This document shows positions 17,153-24,888 of a DNA stretch of 64,000 nucleotides, piece by piece. The notes below the pieces were generated by a model that worked only from the letters and a program-made list of their open reading frames with translations, was not told the DNA's origin and ran no database searches. The position numbers were made by a program, and so were the translations under genes. Every line of letters starts with the position of its first letter. Position 1 is the first letter of the stretch. This DNA is from Bacillus sp. ISL-7. GTDB taxonomy: Bacteria; Bacillota; Bacilli; Bacillales_B; DSM-18226. Location of the stretch: assembly GCF_018613065.1 (NCBI RefSeq), contig NZ_JAGGQW010000031.1:1-64000 (forward strand), in the 5' to 3' direction.

Positions 17153-18847
17153 ATGACATTTACTCAAAATTTTACCGCAGTGGGGGATAATCTCGCGCTT
17201 TCCGCAGTTGTTGCACTAATTCCAATTTTATACTTCTTCTGGGCATTAGCAATTAAACGGATGAAAGGCTATCTTGCAGGATTATCAACTCTAGCCATTG
17301 CCTTAGTAATTGCAATTGTCGCCTATAAAATGCCAGCAGGGATGGCATTTATGTCCGCATCTCAAGGAGCTGTATATGGTATCCTACCAATTGGCTGGAT
17401 TATCATTACTTCTGTATTCTTGTACAAACTTACTGTAAAGACAGGACAATTTGATATTATCAGAACTTCTGTTGTATCTATTACTGAGGATCGCCGTTTA
17501 CAAGCACTATTGGTAGCGTTTTCCTTTGGAGCGTTCCTTGAAGGTGCAGCCGGTTTCGGAGCACCAGTCGCAATATCAGCTGCTCTTTTAGTCGGTCTAG
17601 GATTTAATCCTTTATATGCTGCTGGGCTTTGTCTAATTGCAAATACTGCTCCTGTTGCATTCGGAGCAATTGGTGCGCCAATCATTGCCATGGAAGGCCC
17701 AACTGGAGTTGCTGCTACTGAAATCTCCAAGATGGTTGGTCGCCAGTTGCCATTTCTATCTGTCTTTATCCCATTTTACTTAGTATTTATTATGGCAGGT
17801 TGGAAAAAAACGAAAGAAGTAATGCCAGCCATTCTTGTTTCAGGAGTAGCCTTTGCCCTGACACAGTTTTTTACTTCTAACTTTATGGGACCAGAACTTC
17901 CAGATATCTTATCAGCGCTAGTTTCATTATTCGCACTTGCCATCTTCTTGAAATTCTGGAAGCCAAAAACTATTTTCCGTTTTTCTTCTGAACAAGAGCT
18001 TGCTGCTACATCTACCGCAAAGAAATTAAAAACCCAAGACGTAAAACATACGGGAGGGCAAATTTTCAAGGCATGGTCCCCTTTCTTATTGTTAACAGGA
18101 ATCATAACTTTATGGGGTATGCCTACTATTAAACTAGCGTTAACTGGTCATTATGAAGGTGCAAATGCAATCTTAAAAGCTATTAATTCCATCGGACACG
18201 CATTAACCTTTATTCCAAATGTACCATTAATCAATAATAAAATTATTAACAGTGCTGGTGCTCCAATTCCTGCCATTTATAAACTTGAGATTCTGGGTGC
18301 CGCAGGTACTGCAATATTAATCGCTGCATTCTTGACAAAATTCATTGTTGGCATCTCTTGGAAAAATTGGCTCGTTACATTTGGAGAAACCATTAATGAA
18401 TTAAAGTATCCAGTTATTACAATTGCTGCTGTTGTTGGTTTTGCGTATGTCACGAATGCCTCTGGTATGAGCACTACTCTTGGAATGACACTTGCCAAAA
18501 CAGGTTCATTACTATTTCCGTTTTTCTCACCTTTCCTTGGCTGGCTTGGAGTGTTTATTACTGGTTCTGATACTTCCGCAAACTTATTATTTGGTAACCT
18601 GCAAAAAATCACAGCAACTTCCGTCGGAATGGACCCAGTACTTGCCCTTGCAGCCAACTCTTCAGGTGGTGTAACTGGAAAAATGATTTCACCACAATCT
18701 ATTGCAGTTGCCTGTGCAGCTGTAGGATTAGCAGGAAAAGAATCCGAGTTATTCCGCTTCACTATTAAACATAGCTTTTTCCTTGTCATTATTGTGGGAA
18801 TTCTTACCTTCCTACAAAACGGGGTGTTATCTTGGATGATACCTTAA
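17153..18847 (+). CDS. lutP: L-lactate permease
   Basis: Membrane transporter of the LctP/LldP family that imports lactate with protons. It has 564 residues with 12-14 hydrophobic helices. Family landmarks include GAFLEGAAGFGAPVAISAAL (about residues 121-140), APVAFGAIGAPI (about 167-178) and, near the end, NSSGGVTGKMISPQSIAVA (about 503-521). The start is ATG at 17153 after a GGGGG ribosome site. It is divergent from lutR, carries a LutR operator and a cre site upstream, and supplies substrate to LutABC. It is followed by a terminator. Confidence 0.95.
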   Translation: MTFTQNFTAVGDNLALSAVVALIPILYFFWALAIKRMKGYLAGLSTLAIALVIAIVAYKMPAGMAFMSASQGAVYGILPIGWIIITSVFLYKLTVKTGQFDIIRTSVVSITEDRRLQALLVAFSFGAFLEGAAGFGAPVAISAALLVGLGFNPLYAAGLCLIANTAPVAFGAIGAPIIAMEGPTGVAATEISKMVGRQLPFLSVFIPFYLVFIMAGWKKTKEVMPAILVSGVAFALTQFFTSNFMGPELPDILSALVSLFALAIFLKFWKPKTIFRFSSEQELAATSTAKKLKTQDVKHTGGQIFKAWSPFLLLTGIITLWGMPTIKLALTGHYEGANAILKAINSIGHALTFIPNVPLINNKIINSAGAPIPAIYKLEILGAAGTAILIAAFLTKFIVGISWKNWLVTFGETINELKYPVITIAAVVGFAYVTNASGMSTTLGMTLAKTGSLLFPFFSPFLGWLGVFITGSDTSANLLFGNLQKITATSVGMDPVLALAANSSGGVTGKMISPQSIAVACAAVGLAGKESELFRFTIKHSFFLVIIVGILTFLQNGVLSWMIP

Positions 18848-18862
18848 CCCAATCAACACATG

Positions 18863-18893
18863 AAAGCTCATGCCCAATCGGCATGGGCTTTTT
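18863..18893 (+). terminator. Terminator of lutP
   Basis: AAGCTCATGCC and GGCATGGGCTT arms with a CAATC-like loop and a T-run, 15 bp after the lutP stop. Confidence 0.85.
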
Positions 18894-18972
18894 GATTGTT
18901 TGCTTCCTATCCTTTTGGTCTAAAATAAGTTATAATAATATATTGTTTTCATTTATGTAAAGGAGTTTTTTT

Positions 18973-20718
18973 ATGAATGTTATTTGTTCTACCTTGAATG
19001 CTAAGTATATACATACTAACTTAGCGATTCGATATTTAAAGGCTTATGCAGCACCAGAATTCAATATACAGATCAAAGAATATACAATAAAGGACCCGGT
19101 CTTAAATATCGTAACAGATCTTTATCAACTGAATCCTGAAGTCATTGGATTTAGCTGTTATATATGGAACATCGAGGAAACCATTAAGGTTGTAAATTTG
19201 ATAAAAAAAGTGGATCCATCGATAATTATTGTTCTAGGCGGCCCGGAGGTAACTTATGATACCCGCGAATGGATGGAGAAGATCCCTGAGGTTGACTTTA
19301 TTGTTATGGGCGAAGGAGAACAAACCTTTAAACAGCTTCTGGCTGAAATCCAAAAAAACCGTAACTATAAAAAAGTACCTGGTGTCGCCTTCCGTGATAA
19401 TCAGCAAGTTGTCATTACTCCCCAAATGAATAAGCTAGACCTGAAGGAATTACCGTCACCCTATCGCTTCCCTGAAGATATCGCTCATTTAGGCAAAAGA
19501 GTCACCTATATTGAAACTAGTCGCGGTTGTCCATTTAGCTGCCAATTTTGTTTGTCGTCTATTGAAGTGGGTGTCCGTTATTTTGATCGTGAAAAAATTA
19601 AAGACGATATACGGTATTTAATGACTCATGGAGCAAAAACCATCAAATTTGTGGATCGAACATTTAATATTAGCAGGAGCTATGCTATGGAAATGTTCCA
19701 GTTCTTAATTGATGAACATCTCCCTGGTACCGTTTTTCAGTTTGAAATCACTGCAGATATTATGCGGCCTGAAGTAATTGAATTTCTAAACCAAGAAGCA
19801 CCTAAGGGACTTTTCCGCTTTGAAATCGGAGTCCAATCAACTAATGACTTTACAAATGAACTTGTGATGCGCAAACAAAATTATTCAAAACTTTGTAGAA
19901 CCGTCACAATGGTGAAGGAAGGTAAAAAAATTGATCAGCATCTTGATTTAATTGCTGGTTTACCAGAAGAAGATTACGCTTCTTTTCGAAAAACGTTTAA
20001 TGATGTTTTTGAGTTACGTCCTGAAGAACTGCAGTTAGGTTTTTTAAAAATGCTTCGAGGAACTGGAGTCCGACTACGTGCTGCTGAACAAAAATATGTT
20101 TATATGGATCATTCTCCATATGAAATATTAAGTAATAACGTACTCTCATTTAATGATATCGTTAGAATCAAGCAAGTTGAGGATGTTTTGGAGAAGTATT
20201 GGAATGATCACCGGATGGATGAAACAGTTGAATTCTTAATAACAAATGTTTTTCCATCCCCTTTTGATTTCTTCCAACAGTTTGGTTCCTACTGGGAAAA
20301 ACAAGGCTGGTCCAGAATTGGTCATCAGCTTGAGGATTTATTTCGCAGACTTCATGCGTTTTTGGGCCACCAAAAGGTTAATGACCTAGATGTGATAATA
20401 GGCCTGATGAAATATGATTATCTAAAGAACCATAAATATAAACCGAGAAAACCTTGGTGGGAAGCTAGCTTTGATAAGGAAAAGAGAACACAAATTTACA
20501 AACAAATTTCTGAACACCCTTCGATGTTAGGACCATCGTTTATTGATCTAGGCCTTGATGAAAAGGACTTATATAAACATACCATGTTGGAAGAAATATC
20601 CTTCGATTTAGCATTGTATCAAACAACTGGTAAGATTAATAAACAGCCTTCCTGTGTATTAGCTTATTTTGACCCCATAAAGGGCCGTACACTAATATTT
20701 TCATTTATTGAGAACTAA
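18973..20718 (+). CDS. B12-binding domain radical SAM protein
   Basis: Class B radical SAM enzyme of unknown substrate. Residues about 1-130 form a cobalamin-binding Rossmann domain (GFSCYIWNIEET, VLGGPEVTYD, DFIVMGEGEQTF). The radical SAM core begins at TSRGCPFSCQFC (about 176-187), whose three Cys bind the [4Fe-4S] cluster. The 581-residue length with a C-terminal DUF4080-type region (about 380-581) fits a widespread Bacillus family near MiaB-like and BchE-like proteins. The lower-axial His of methylcobalamin enzymes was not identified. It is monocistronic between two terminators. Methyl transfer or tRNA modification would be a guess. Confidence 0.85.
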   Translation: MNVICSTLNAKYIHTNLAIRYLKAYAAPEFNIQIKEYTIKDPVLNIVTDLYQLNPEVIGFSCYIWNIEETIKVVNLIKKVDPSIIIVLGGPEVTYDTREWMEKIPEVDFIVMGEGEQTFKQLLAEIQKNRNYKKVPGVAFRDNQQVVITPQMNKLDLKELPSPYRFPEDIAHLGKRVTYIETSRGCPFSCQFCLSSIEVGVRYFDREKIKDDIRYLMTHGAKTIKFVDRTFNISRSYAMEMFQFLIDEHLPGTVFQFEITADIMRPEVIEFLNQEAPKGLFRFEIGVQSTNDFTNELVMRKQNYSKLCRTVTMVKEGKKIDQHLDLIAGLPEEDYASFRKTFNDVFELRPEELQLGFLKMLRGTGVRLRAAEQKYVYMDHSPYEILSNNVLSFNDIVRIKQVEDVLEKYWNDHRMDETVEFLITNVFPSPFDFFQQFGSYWEKQGWSRIGHQLEDLFRRLHAFLGHQKVNDLDVIIGLMKYDYLKNHKYKPRKPWWEASFDKEKRTQIYKQISEHPSMLGPSFIDLGLDEKDLYKHTMLEEISFDLALYQTTGKINKQPSCVLAYFDPIKGRTLIFSFIEN

Positions 20719-20720
20719 CT

Positions 20721-20745
20721 AAAGCCGGCATTGCCGGCTTATTTC
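20721..20745. terminator. Terminator of the radical SAM gene
   Basis: AAGCCGGCA paired with TGCCGGCTT, followed by TATTTCTTTTT on the plus strand. It overlaps the end of the convergent 45-residue gene. Confidence 0.75.
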
Positions 20746-20876
20746 TTTTTATTGTTTTTCTTCTCTTTTTGTGAAACCTGGAGAATATCATATAATTTTG
20801 TGCCGTTAACATCGCCAAATTCAATGCTGAATTCTTCAGTCGGAATACGGGGTGGAGTTTTACGGCGGCTTTTCAT
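20739..20876 (-). CDS. Small basic protein, 45 aa, unknown
   Basis: Not recognised. It encodes 45 residues beginning MKSRRKTPPRIPTEEFSIEF and ending in a lysine-rich tail (KEKKNNKKK). The start codon overlaps the stop of the 53-residue gene upstream (TAATG), so the two are translated together. Both products share an EFSxEF core (TEEFSIEFGD here, ESEFSAEFTD in the partner), which suggests tandem duplication and divergence. The charged, soluble composition beside other spore genes is reminiscent of minor small acid-soluble proteins, but I see no full family match. Confidence 0.55.
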   Translation of the reverse strand: MKSRRKTPPRIPTEEFSIEFGDVNGTKLYDILQVSQKEKKNNKKK

Positions 20877-21037
20877 TAGCTTCTTCCCTTTTTTCCTAAT
20901 TTTGAATTTCGATTTTGAAACCTTATAGCATTGTTATTATCGGTAAATTCCGCAGAAAATTCACTTTCCTGAACATTTTTATGTGGTGTTTTTGTATATT
21001 TTTCTACTGCATCAAATTCTGCTTTGCGTTTAGCCAT
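20876..21037 (-). CDS. Small basic protein, 53 aa, unknown
   Basis: Not recognised. It starts with MAKRKAEFDAVEKYTKTPHK at ATG 21037, seven bases after a strong AGGGAGGA ribosome site, which makes it likely to be real. Residues 24-45 (ESEFSAEFTDNNNAIRF and on) distantly resemble the EF-E-NAQQVRKQN repeat of gamma-type SASP, but the match is short. It is coupled by a one-base overlap to the 45-residue gene and is divergent from the DUF3905 gene. A spore role is inferred only from context. Confidence 0.6.
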   Translation of the reverse strand: MAKRKAEFDAVEKYTKTPHKNVQESEFSAEFTDNNNAIRFQNRNSKLGKKGRS

Positions 21038-21173
21038 GGAATAATCCTCCCTTAAAAATTAATCTTACTACCATAGTTTTGAACAAATATAGAGTTATCA
21101 TTCCTTTCCTTATTTTTCATAAATAAAATCCCATGACTCGAAGAAAATAAGAAAAAACAGGAGTGATGTAAAA

Positions 21174-21530
21174 ATGAAAAAAAATGCGAAGAATACAGGG
21201 TTTGAAGATCAGGTAAGCATGAATGAAACAATGCCACATCAAATTAATGCCCCAAGCTTTGAAGGTACTGGAATAAAGATGGAGCCTCCTTTTGTAAATA
21301 GACATGGTGTAACTATTGGTGATAGTATATACGCCTCTTCTAATTCACCATTGGAAACCTGGACAAAGGATACAGACCCAGCTATCATGGCTGGAGATGA
21401 ATGGGTTCACCCTACAAATGATATTGGCTGGAACACAGCTGAAAATCGTGAATTATTAGAAAGTAAAAAGAAACCACAAGCTTATCCTTTTATGCATCCC
21501 ACAAAAGATGTTAGTAAAGGAAGCGATTAA
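21174..21530 (+). CDS. DUF3905 protein
   Basis: Conserved hypothetical protein of 118 residues, without membrane segments. The recognisable DUF3905 features are PHQINAPSFEGTGIKME (about 23-39), FVNRHGVTIGDSIY (about 43-56), MAGDEWVHPTNDIGW (about 74-88) and a terminal FMHPTKDVS. The start is ATG at 21174 behind AGGAGTGATG. The family occurs in endospore formers and has no known function. The SASP gene lies about 190 bp downstream on the same strand. Confidence 0.72.
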   Translation: MKKNAKNTGFEDQVSMNETMPHQINAPSFEGTGIKMEPPFVNRHGVTIGDSIYASSNSPLETWTKDTDPAIMAGDEWVHPTNDIGWNTAENRELLESKKKPQAYPFMHPTKDVSKGSD

Positions 21531-21716
21531 CTTATAATTGGAAAACAAACACATCATGTTGCCTTTTTTAGCGGCTGTTTGATGGATTCTTTATTCTTAT
21601 AAAAATTTAAAATCCAAAACCGAAAAACATTACCACTTATAAATCACAAAAATAAATAAATAATACTTATACAGAGGTAAAATTATCTCTGTACCGAAAA
21701 TAAGGAGTTGAATAAA

Positions 21717-21920
21717 ATGGCCAATAGCAGTAACAAGTTGTTAGTGCCTGGGATTGAACAATATTTAGACCAGGTAAAATACGAAATTGCCCAAGAATTC
21801 GGCGTTAATTTAGGTTCAGATACTGTTTCAAGAGCAAACGGGTCTGTAGGTGGCGAAATTACAAAACGCCTTGTTCAACAAGCCCAAGCACAAATTTCTG
21901 GACAATTCACTCAAAAATAA
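21717..21920 (+). CDS. Alpha/beta-type small acid-soluble spore protein
   Basis: Spore DNA-coating protein of 67 residues, made in the forespore and degraded at germination. The family core is complete: [20 protein letters not shown] (about 20-39) containing the GPR protease cleavage region, and [17 protein letters not shown] (about 41-57) for DNA contact. I place the start at ATG 21717, nine bases after AAGGAG; a TTG nine bases earlier abuts that ribosome site. A sigma-G promoter is expected upstream, but I did not fix one. Confidence 0.95.
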   Translation: MANSSNKLLVPGIEQYLDQVKYEIAQEFGVNLGSDTVSRANGSVGGEITKRLVQQAQAQISGQFTQK

Positions 21921-21935
21921 TTTAATAAATATGGA

Positions 21936-21968
21936 AAAAAGTCCGGGATAATATATCCGGACTTTATT
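21936..21968. terminator. Terminator between SASP and rsgI
   Basis: AAGTCCGG(G)ATA paired with TATCCGGACTT with flanking A and T tracts. It ends the SASP transcript and also lies across the rsgI stop on the other strand. Confidence 0.85.
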
Positions 21969-23106
21969 TATTCTTTTGATTGTGATTATACTTTTGGTAA
22001 CTTTCCCCATTTTGTTTTTCATCATGTTTTTCGCTATTTTTATCTTTATATTTTGGAGTATATTTTACTTGGTACTGGCCAATATTTTTATCATCAACTT
22101 TTTGACTGTCTTTCTCCTGTTTTTCGTTGACTTTTGATTTTTTATTCTGGGATGATTTTTCCCTTTGATTATTTTGTTTTTTTTGCTGTGGTTGTTTCTG
22201 TTTTAGTTGACCTGCTTCGATCCTTTTTAGTTGGTCAGGTGCGATAACTTTTCCATTCAATCCTTTTTTTTCAATTTGCTTTTTATTTCCACCAAGCTCT
22301 TTGTTTTGAATAGCCTTATTTTCTGTTTGTTTTTTTACTTGGCCAGGGGGAATTTTGTTAGCAGGACTTAATGGTACAGCTTTCCTATCAATTTTTCCGC
22401 CCTTATCTTTTGTCTTCACATTTTGATTAATAGAACCCTGAATTTTGTTTTTCTTGTATTTTCCAGTTGTGATACCAAGCTTATGAGCTTTTTTCCATTC
22501 GCTTTCCGTAGCTTTTAAAACTGTAATTTCTAACTTTTGTTTGTTCACTGACGCCTTGATCTCATCAATATTCTCTTGAAGCTTTTTATCAATCTTAACT
22601 TCAGCCTCTTTTGTCCGGACCGTGGAAATAATAATGTTTTCCTTAGTATTCAAGTAGCCTTCTTTTTCCATTTCAGCTAAAATTGTTTGAGCTACTTTAG
22701 AAACATCCTCTTTTTCCCATTTGTTCAATTGGGAAATAATCTCTTTTCCTTCTTTGTTATAACCAGTTATCTCTACAACCTGCATTTTTTTATTAATACT
22801 TAACTCAATACTTGGATTTACATCGATGGACATATAGGCATATGCCTTATTATTTTGATACATGGGAAAAAACAAACCGAGGAAGATAAATAATGCTGCC
22901 ATTAGCGCCCAAACTGGTTTTAATTTAAAAACATTTTTTAATGTATTAAAATGATTCGAAGTTTTAACACTTTCAATCGGAAAAAAGTGGATTTCTTCAC
23001 CAATTGCATATGGCTGATTTTGTCTCTTGGCATGCAAAAACTCACCTTCAGGGGTTAAAAGCGTTAGGAATGCATCATCTATTTCCATTACAACTCCCTT
23101 TTTCAT
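21964..23106 (-). CDS. rsgI: Anti-sigma factor RsgI
   Basis: Membrane-anchored anti-sigma factor that holds SigI inactive. The N-terminal RsgI domain (residues 1-55: MKKGVVMEIDDAFLTLLTPEG) faces the cytoplasm. One transmembrane helix follows at about 65-84 (WALMAALFIFLGLFF). An extracellular conserved region then appears (MSIDVNPSIELSINKKMQVVEI, about 91-112), and a long, low-complexity Lys/Gln/Asn-rich tail from about residue 210 to the end. It overlaps sigI by 4 bp (ATGA). The tail carries no carbohydrate-binding module, unlike clostridial RsgI proteins, which matches the B. subtilis form. Confidence 0.93.
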   Translation of the reverse strand: MKKGVVMEIDDAFLTLLTPEGEFLHAKRQNQPYAIGEEIHFFPIESVKTSNHFNTLKNVFKLKPVWALMAALFIFLGLFFPMYQNNKAYAYMSIDVNPSIELSINKKMQVVEITGYNKEGKEIISQLNKWEKEDVSKVAQTILAEMEKEGYLNTKENIIISTVRTKEAEVKIDKKLQENIDEIKASVNKQKLEITVLKATESEWKKAHKLGITTGKYKKNKIQGSINQNVKTKDKGGKIDRKAVPLSPANKIPPGQVKKQTENKAIQNKELGGNKKQIEKKGLNGKVIAPDQLKRIEAGQLKQKQPQQKKQNNQREKSSQNKKSKVNEKQEKDSQKVDDKNIGQYQVKYTPKYKDKNSEKHDEKQNGESYQKYNHNQKNK

Positions 23107-23849
23107 GTTTCAAGCACCCCCTTTATATAATCTTTCATAAAGATATAATCACCCGATAAAATAAGTGCAATGGCAATAATATATTTCCTGTTTCGTTCAA
23201 TCGTCTTTCTGCTGACATCTACCATTTTTTCTAATTGCTTAATGGGTAGACGCTTGTTCGTAAATAATAATTCTTTTAACTCCTGATTTTCTACTAACAT
23301 TTTCGCTATTATAATGGCATTTTTTCGGGCGTCGAAGTGCTTAGGTGAATTCTCTACTAAGTCACTGAAACTTAAATCAAAGGTAGTTAATAATTTTTGA
23401 AAGTGAAGGATTTCATCTTTCCTTAATTGATCATCATTCTTTTTATTGTAGTCATCAAGTGAGAGCTCATTAACAATGATTGTTCCTGCTGATTCTTCGT
23501 CTTTGGTATCATTGGTTAAATCAAAACTTAGGTGCTGATTTTTCGACTGTTTACGGATATAGTCAATAACTCTTCTTTTGATTATGACTTCGGAAAAACT
23601 CAATAAAGAACTTCCGCGCTCAGTTGAGTATTTCTCTATCGCTTCATTAAATGCGATGAGACCAATGCTAAATTCATCATCGGATTCATAGATATATCGT
23701 CTACATACTGAAGACACTGTTTTTGCAATAAATGGCTTATAAGCCCTGATAATTTCGTCAAGTAGGTATTGCTCACCTTGTTGAATTAAGAGAACGGTTT
23801 CTTCCAAAGTTCTTTTTTTCTTTTTAGCCATAAACAATAAACTTAGCAT
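23103..23849 (-). CDS. sigI: RNA polymerase sigma factor SigI
   Basis: Alternative sigma factor of the heat- and cell-envelope-responsive SigI type. The 248 residues carry the family core KPFIAKTVSSVCRRYI (about residues 38-53), DEFSIGLIAFNEAIEKY (about 58-74), SEVIIKRRVIDYIRKQ (about 85-100), NSPKHFDARKNAI, and a C-terminal helix-turn-helix KQLEKMVDVSRKTIERNRKYI. The start is ATG at 23849 behind GAGGTGAGC. It is coupled to rsgI. A SigI-type promoter and a hairpin-T element lie in the leader, so autoregulation is likely. Confidence 0.95.
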   Translation of the reverse strand: MLSLLFMAKKKKRTLEETVLLIQQGEQYLLDEIIRAYKPFIAKTVSSVCRRYIYESDDEFSIGLIAFNEAIEKYSTERGSSLLSFSEVIIKRRVIDYIRKQSKNQHLSFDLTNDTKDEESAGTIIVNELSLDDYNKKNDDQLRKDEILHFQKLLTTFDLSFSDLVENSPKHFDARKNAIIIAKMLVENQELKELLFTNKRLPIKQLEKMVDVSRKTIERNRKYIIAIALILSGDYIFMKDYIKGVLET

Positions 23850-23917
23850 TTGCTCACCTCTATTCGACCAATTATAACATAAGACTGTTATATTTGACTT
23901 TATGGGGTTAGCATTTT

Positions 23918-23948
23918 GAAAAAGATAGCACCAAGAATGGCTATCATT
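23918..23948 (-). promoter_or_regulatory. Hairpin with T-run in the sigI leader
   Basis: On the minus strand GATAGC and GCTATC arms with a 10-nt loop are followed by TTTTTC, about 70 nt before the sigI start. It could be a second terminator for the gene upstream or an attenuator inside the sigI leader. Confidence 0.45.
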
Positions 23949-23999
23949 TCCTCTTTATTGTTTAGTGCGATTAATGCTTTTTTCTTTTCACTACATAGT

Positions 24000-24029
24000 T
24001 ACGTTTCTTCTGAATCAGTTTGTGGGGGT
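24000..24029 (-). promoter_or_regulatory. Candidate SigI-dependent promoter of sigI
   Basis: The minus strand shows AACCCCCA (24024-24029 gives ACCCCC) and CGTA (24000-24003) 20 nt apart. SigI promoters are described with an A-tri-C -35 element and a CGWA -10 element. Position about 150 bp before sigI fits autoregulation; the spacing should be compared with known SigI promoters. Confidence 0.45.
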
Positions 24030-24049
24030 TATAAAAAAATTTTCTCAAT

Positions 24050-24085
24050 AAAAAACTTCAAACCAGATATATCCTGATTTGAAGC
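24050..24085 (-). terminator. Terminator of the 158-aa membrane protein gene
   Basis: Minus-strand hairpin AGCTTCAAATCAG / CTGGTTTGAAG followed by TTTTTTATTG, just after the stop at 24089. Confidence 0.8.
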
Positions 24086-24088
24086 TTT

Positions 24089-24565
24089 TTATTCGATCAT
24101 TTTTTTTCGAAGCTTTATAGACATTAAAAATTTCAATATAAAGCCAATTAGCAGCCCAGGAATTAAAAATAACATCGGTAAAAATACAGGACCTGGGTGA
24201 ACTTTTAGAATCGTGATTTTTGGTGACAGCATTAATCCCACAGTGACAAAGTAAGCACCGAAGACAAATGGTAAAAATGTGTACTTTTCATTAGCAGGCA
24301 TGGCAGAACGATAACCATCCCACATGGAAAACATATAAACACACGGATAAAACATAAGCCATTGATAGTTAAGAACAGCCCCTGCCTTGTCAATTTCTCC
24401 TAAGAAGCTCAACATAATTGCCATATTAAAGTGACTTTTGGCATTGATCATTACTTCTAATGCAACGAACAATATTCCTTTGATATATTGACCCATTAAC
24501 AATTGACTAAAACCAGGAAAAGCAATATTCCATAAAACAGCTTCGAGTTTGCTCATCTTTTTCAT
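24089..24565 (-). CDS. Conserved membrane protein, 158 aa
   Basis: Integral membrane protein with four to five hydrophobic segments (about residues 10-40, 43-60, 68-80, 96-112 and 122-146). The N-terminal PGFSQLLMGQYIKGILFVALE (written here as its first part PGFSQLLMGQYIKG) recalls the PG-G-Y-G-gate motif of TM2-like small membrane proteins, and LMFYPCVYMFSMWDGYR is a striking conserved-looking stretch. It is alone between terminators on the minus strand, upstream of sigI. I do not recognise a function. Confidence 0.7.
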   Translation of the reverse strand: MKKMSKLEAVLWNIAFPGFSQLLMGQYIKGILFVALEVMINAKSHFNMAIMLSFLGEIDKAGAVLNYQWLMFYPCVYMFSMWDGYRSAMPANEKYTFLPFVFGAYFVTVGLMLSPKITILKVHPGPVFLPMLFLIPGLLIGFILKFLMSIKLRKKMIE

Positions 24566-24655
24566 CGTACAATCCCGCTTCTCATGGCATATTTTTGTAA
24601 GCTAAAGAACACTTCAACTTAGCTTTTCCAAACTATGTAAAAAAATACCATAAAT

Positions 24656-24748
24656 TCAATATTTTTTCCAAACCTTAATTCTTTTTAGAATGCGCAAGTG
24701 ATTACAAATGAACGCAGGAAAACCAGTGAAAAAATACCCTTTTTCCAA
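24656..24748 (-). CDS. Possible 30-aa peptide, unknown
   Basis: Very short frame, beginning with TTG at 24748 eight bases after AAGGAGGAGATAAG, one of the strongest ribosome sites in the window. The peptide starts MEKGYFFTGFPAFICNHLRI and ends in a basic aromatic tail. An inverted repeat GTCTATTTATAGAC lies just upstream of the ribosome site. No family match is recognised. The excellent ribosome site is the only real evidence, and the rest of 24566-24888 shows no other gene. Confidence 0.35.
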   Translation of the reverse strand: MEKGYFFTGFPAFICNHLRILKRIKVWKKY

Positions 24749-24857
24749 CTTATCTCCTCCTTAGTCTATAAATAGACGATTGTAATCATTGTAAAGTCCC
24801 TTGAAAAGATTCGTCTATGGATAGTTAGTCTGAATTTTCTGTTTTATCAATCCATGG

Positions 24858-24888
24858 AAAAGGGCAGGTATCAAACCCGCCACTTTTC
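24858..24888 (-). terminator. Terminator of prfC
   Basis: Minus-strand GGCGGGT / ACCTGCC stem with a short loop, followed by CTTTTCC. It starts a few bases after the prfC stop. The T-tract is modest. Confidence 0.6.

Noticed and set aside
17362..17730. Minus-strand frame of 122 codons inside lutP
   Set aside because: Antisense shadow of the permease, whose motifs are clear in the plus frame.
24858..24888. tRNA-like T-arm before the prfC end
   Set aside because: The short GGG..CCC stem with an A-rich loop has no other tRNA arms and is better read as the prfC terminator.
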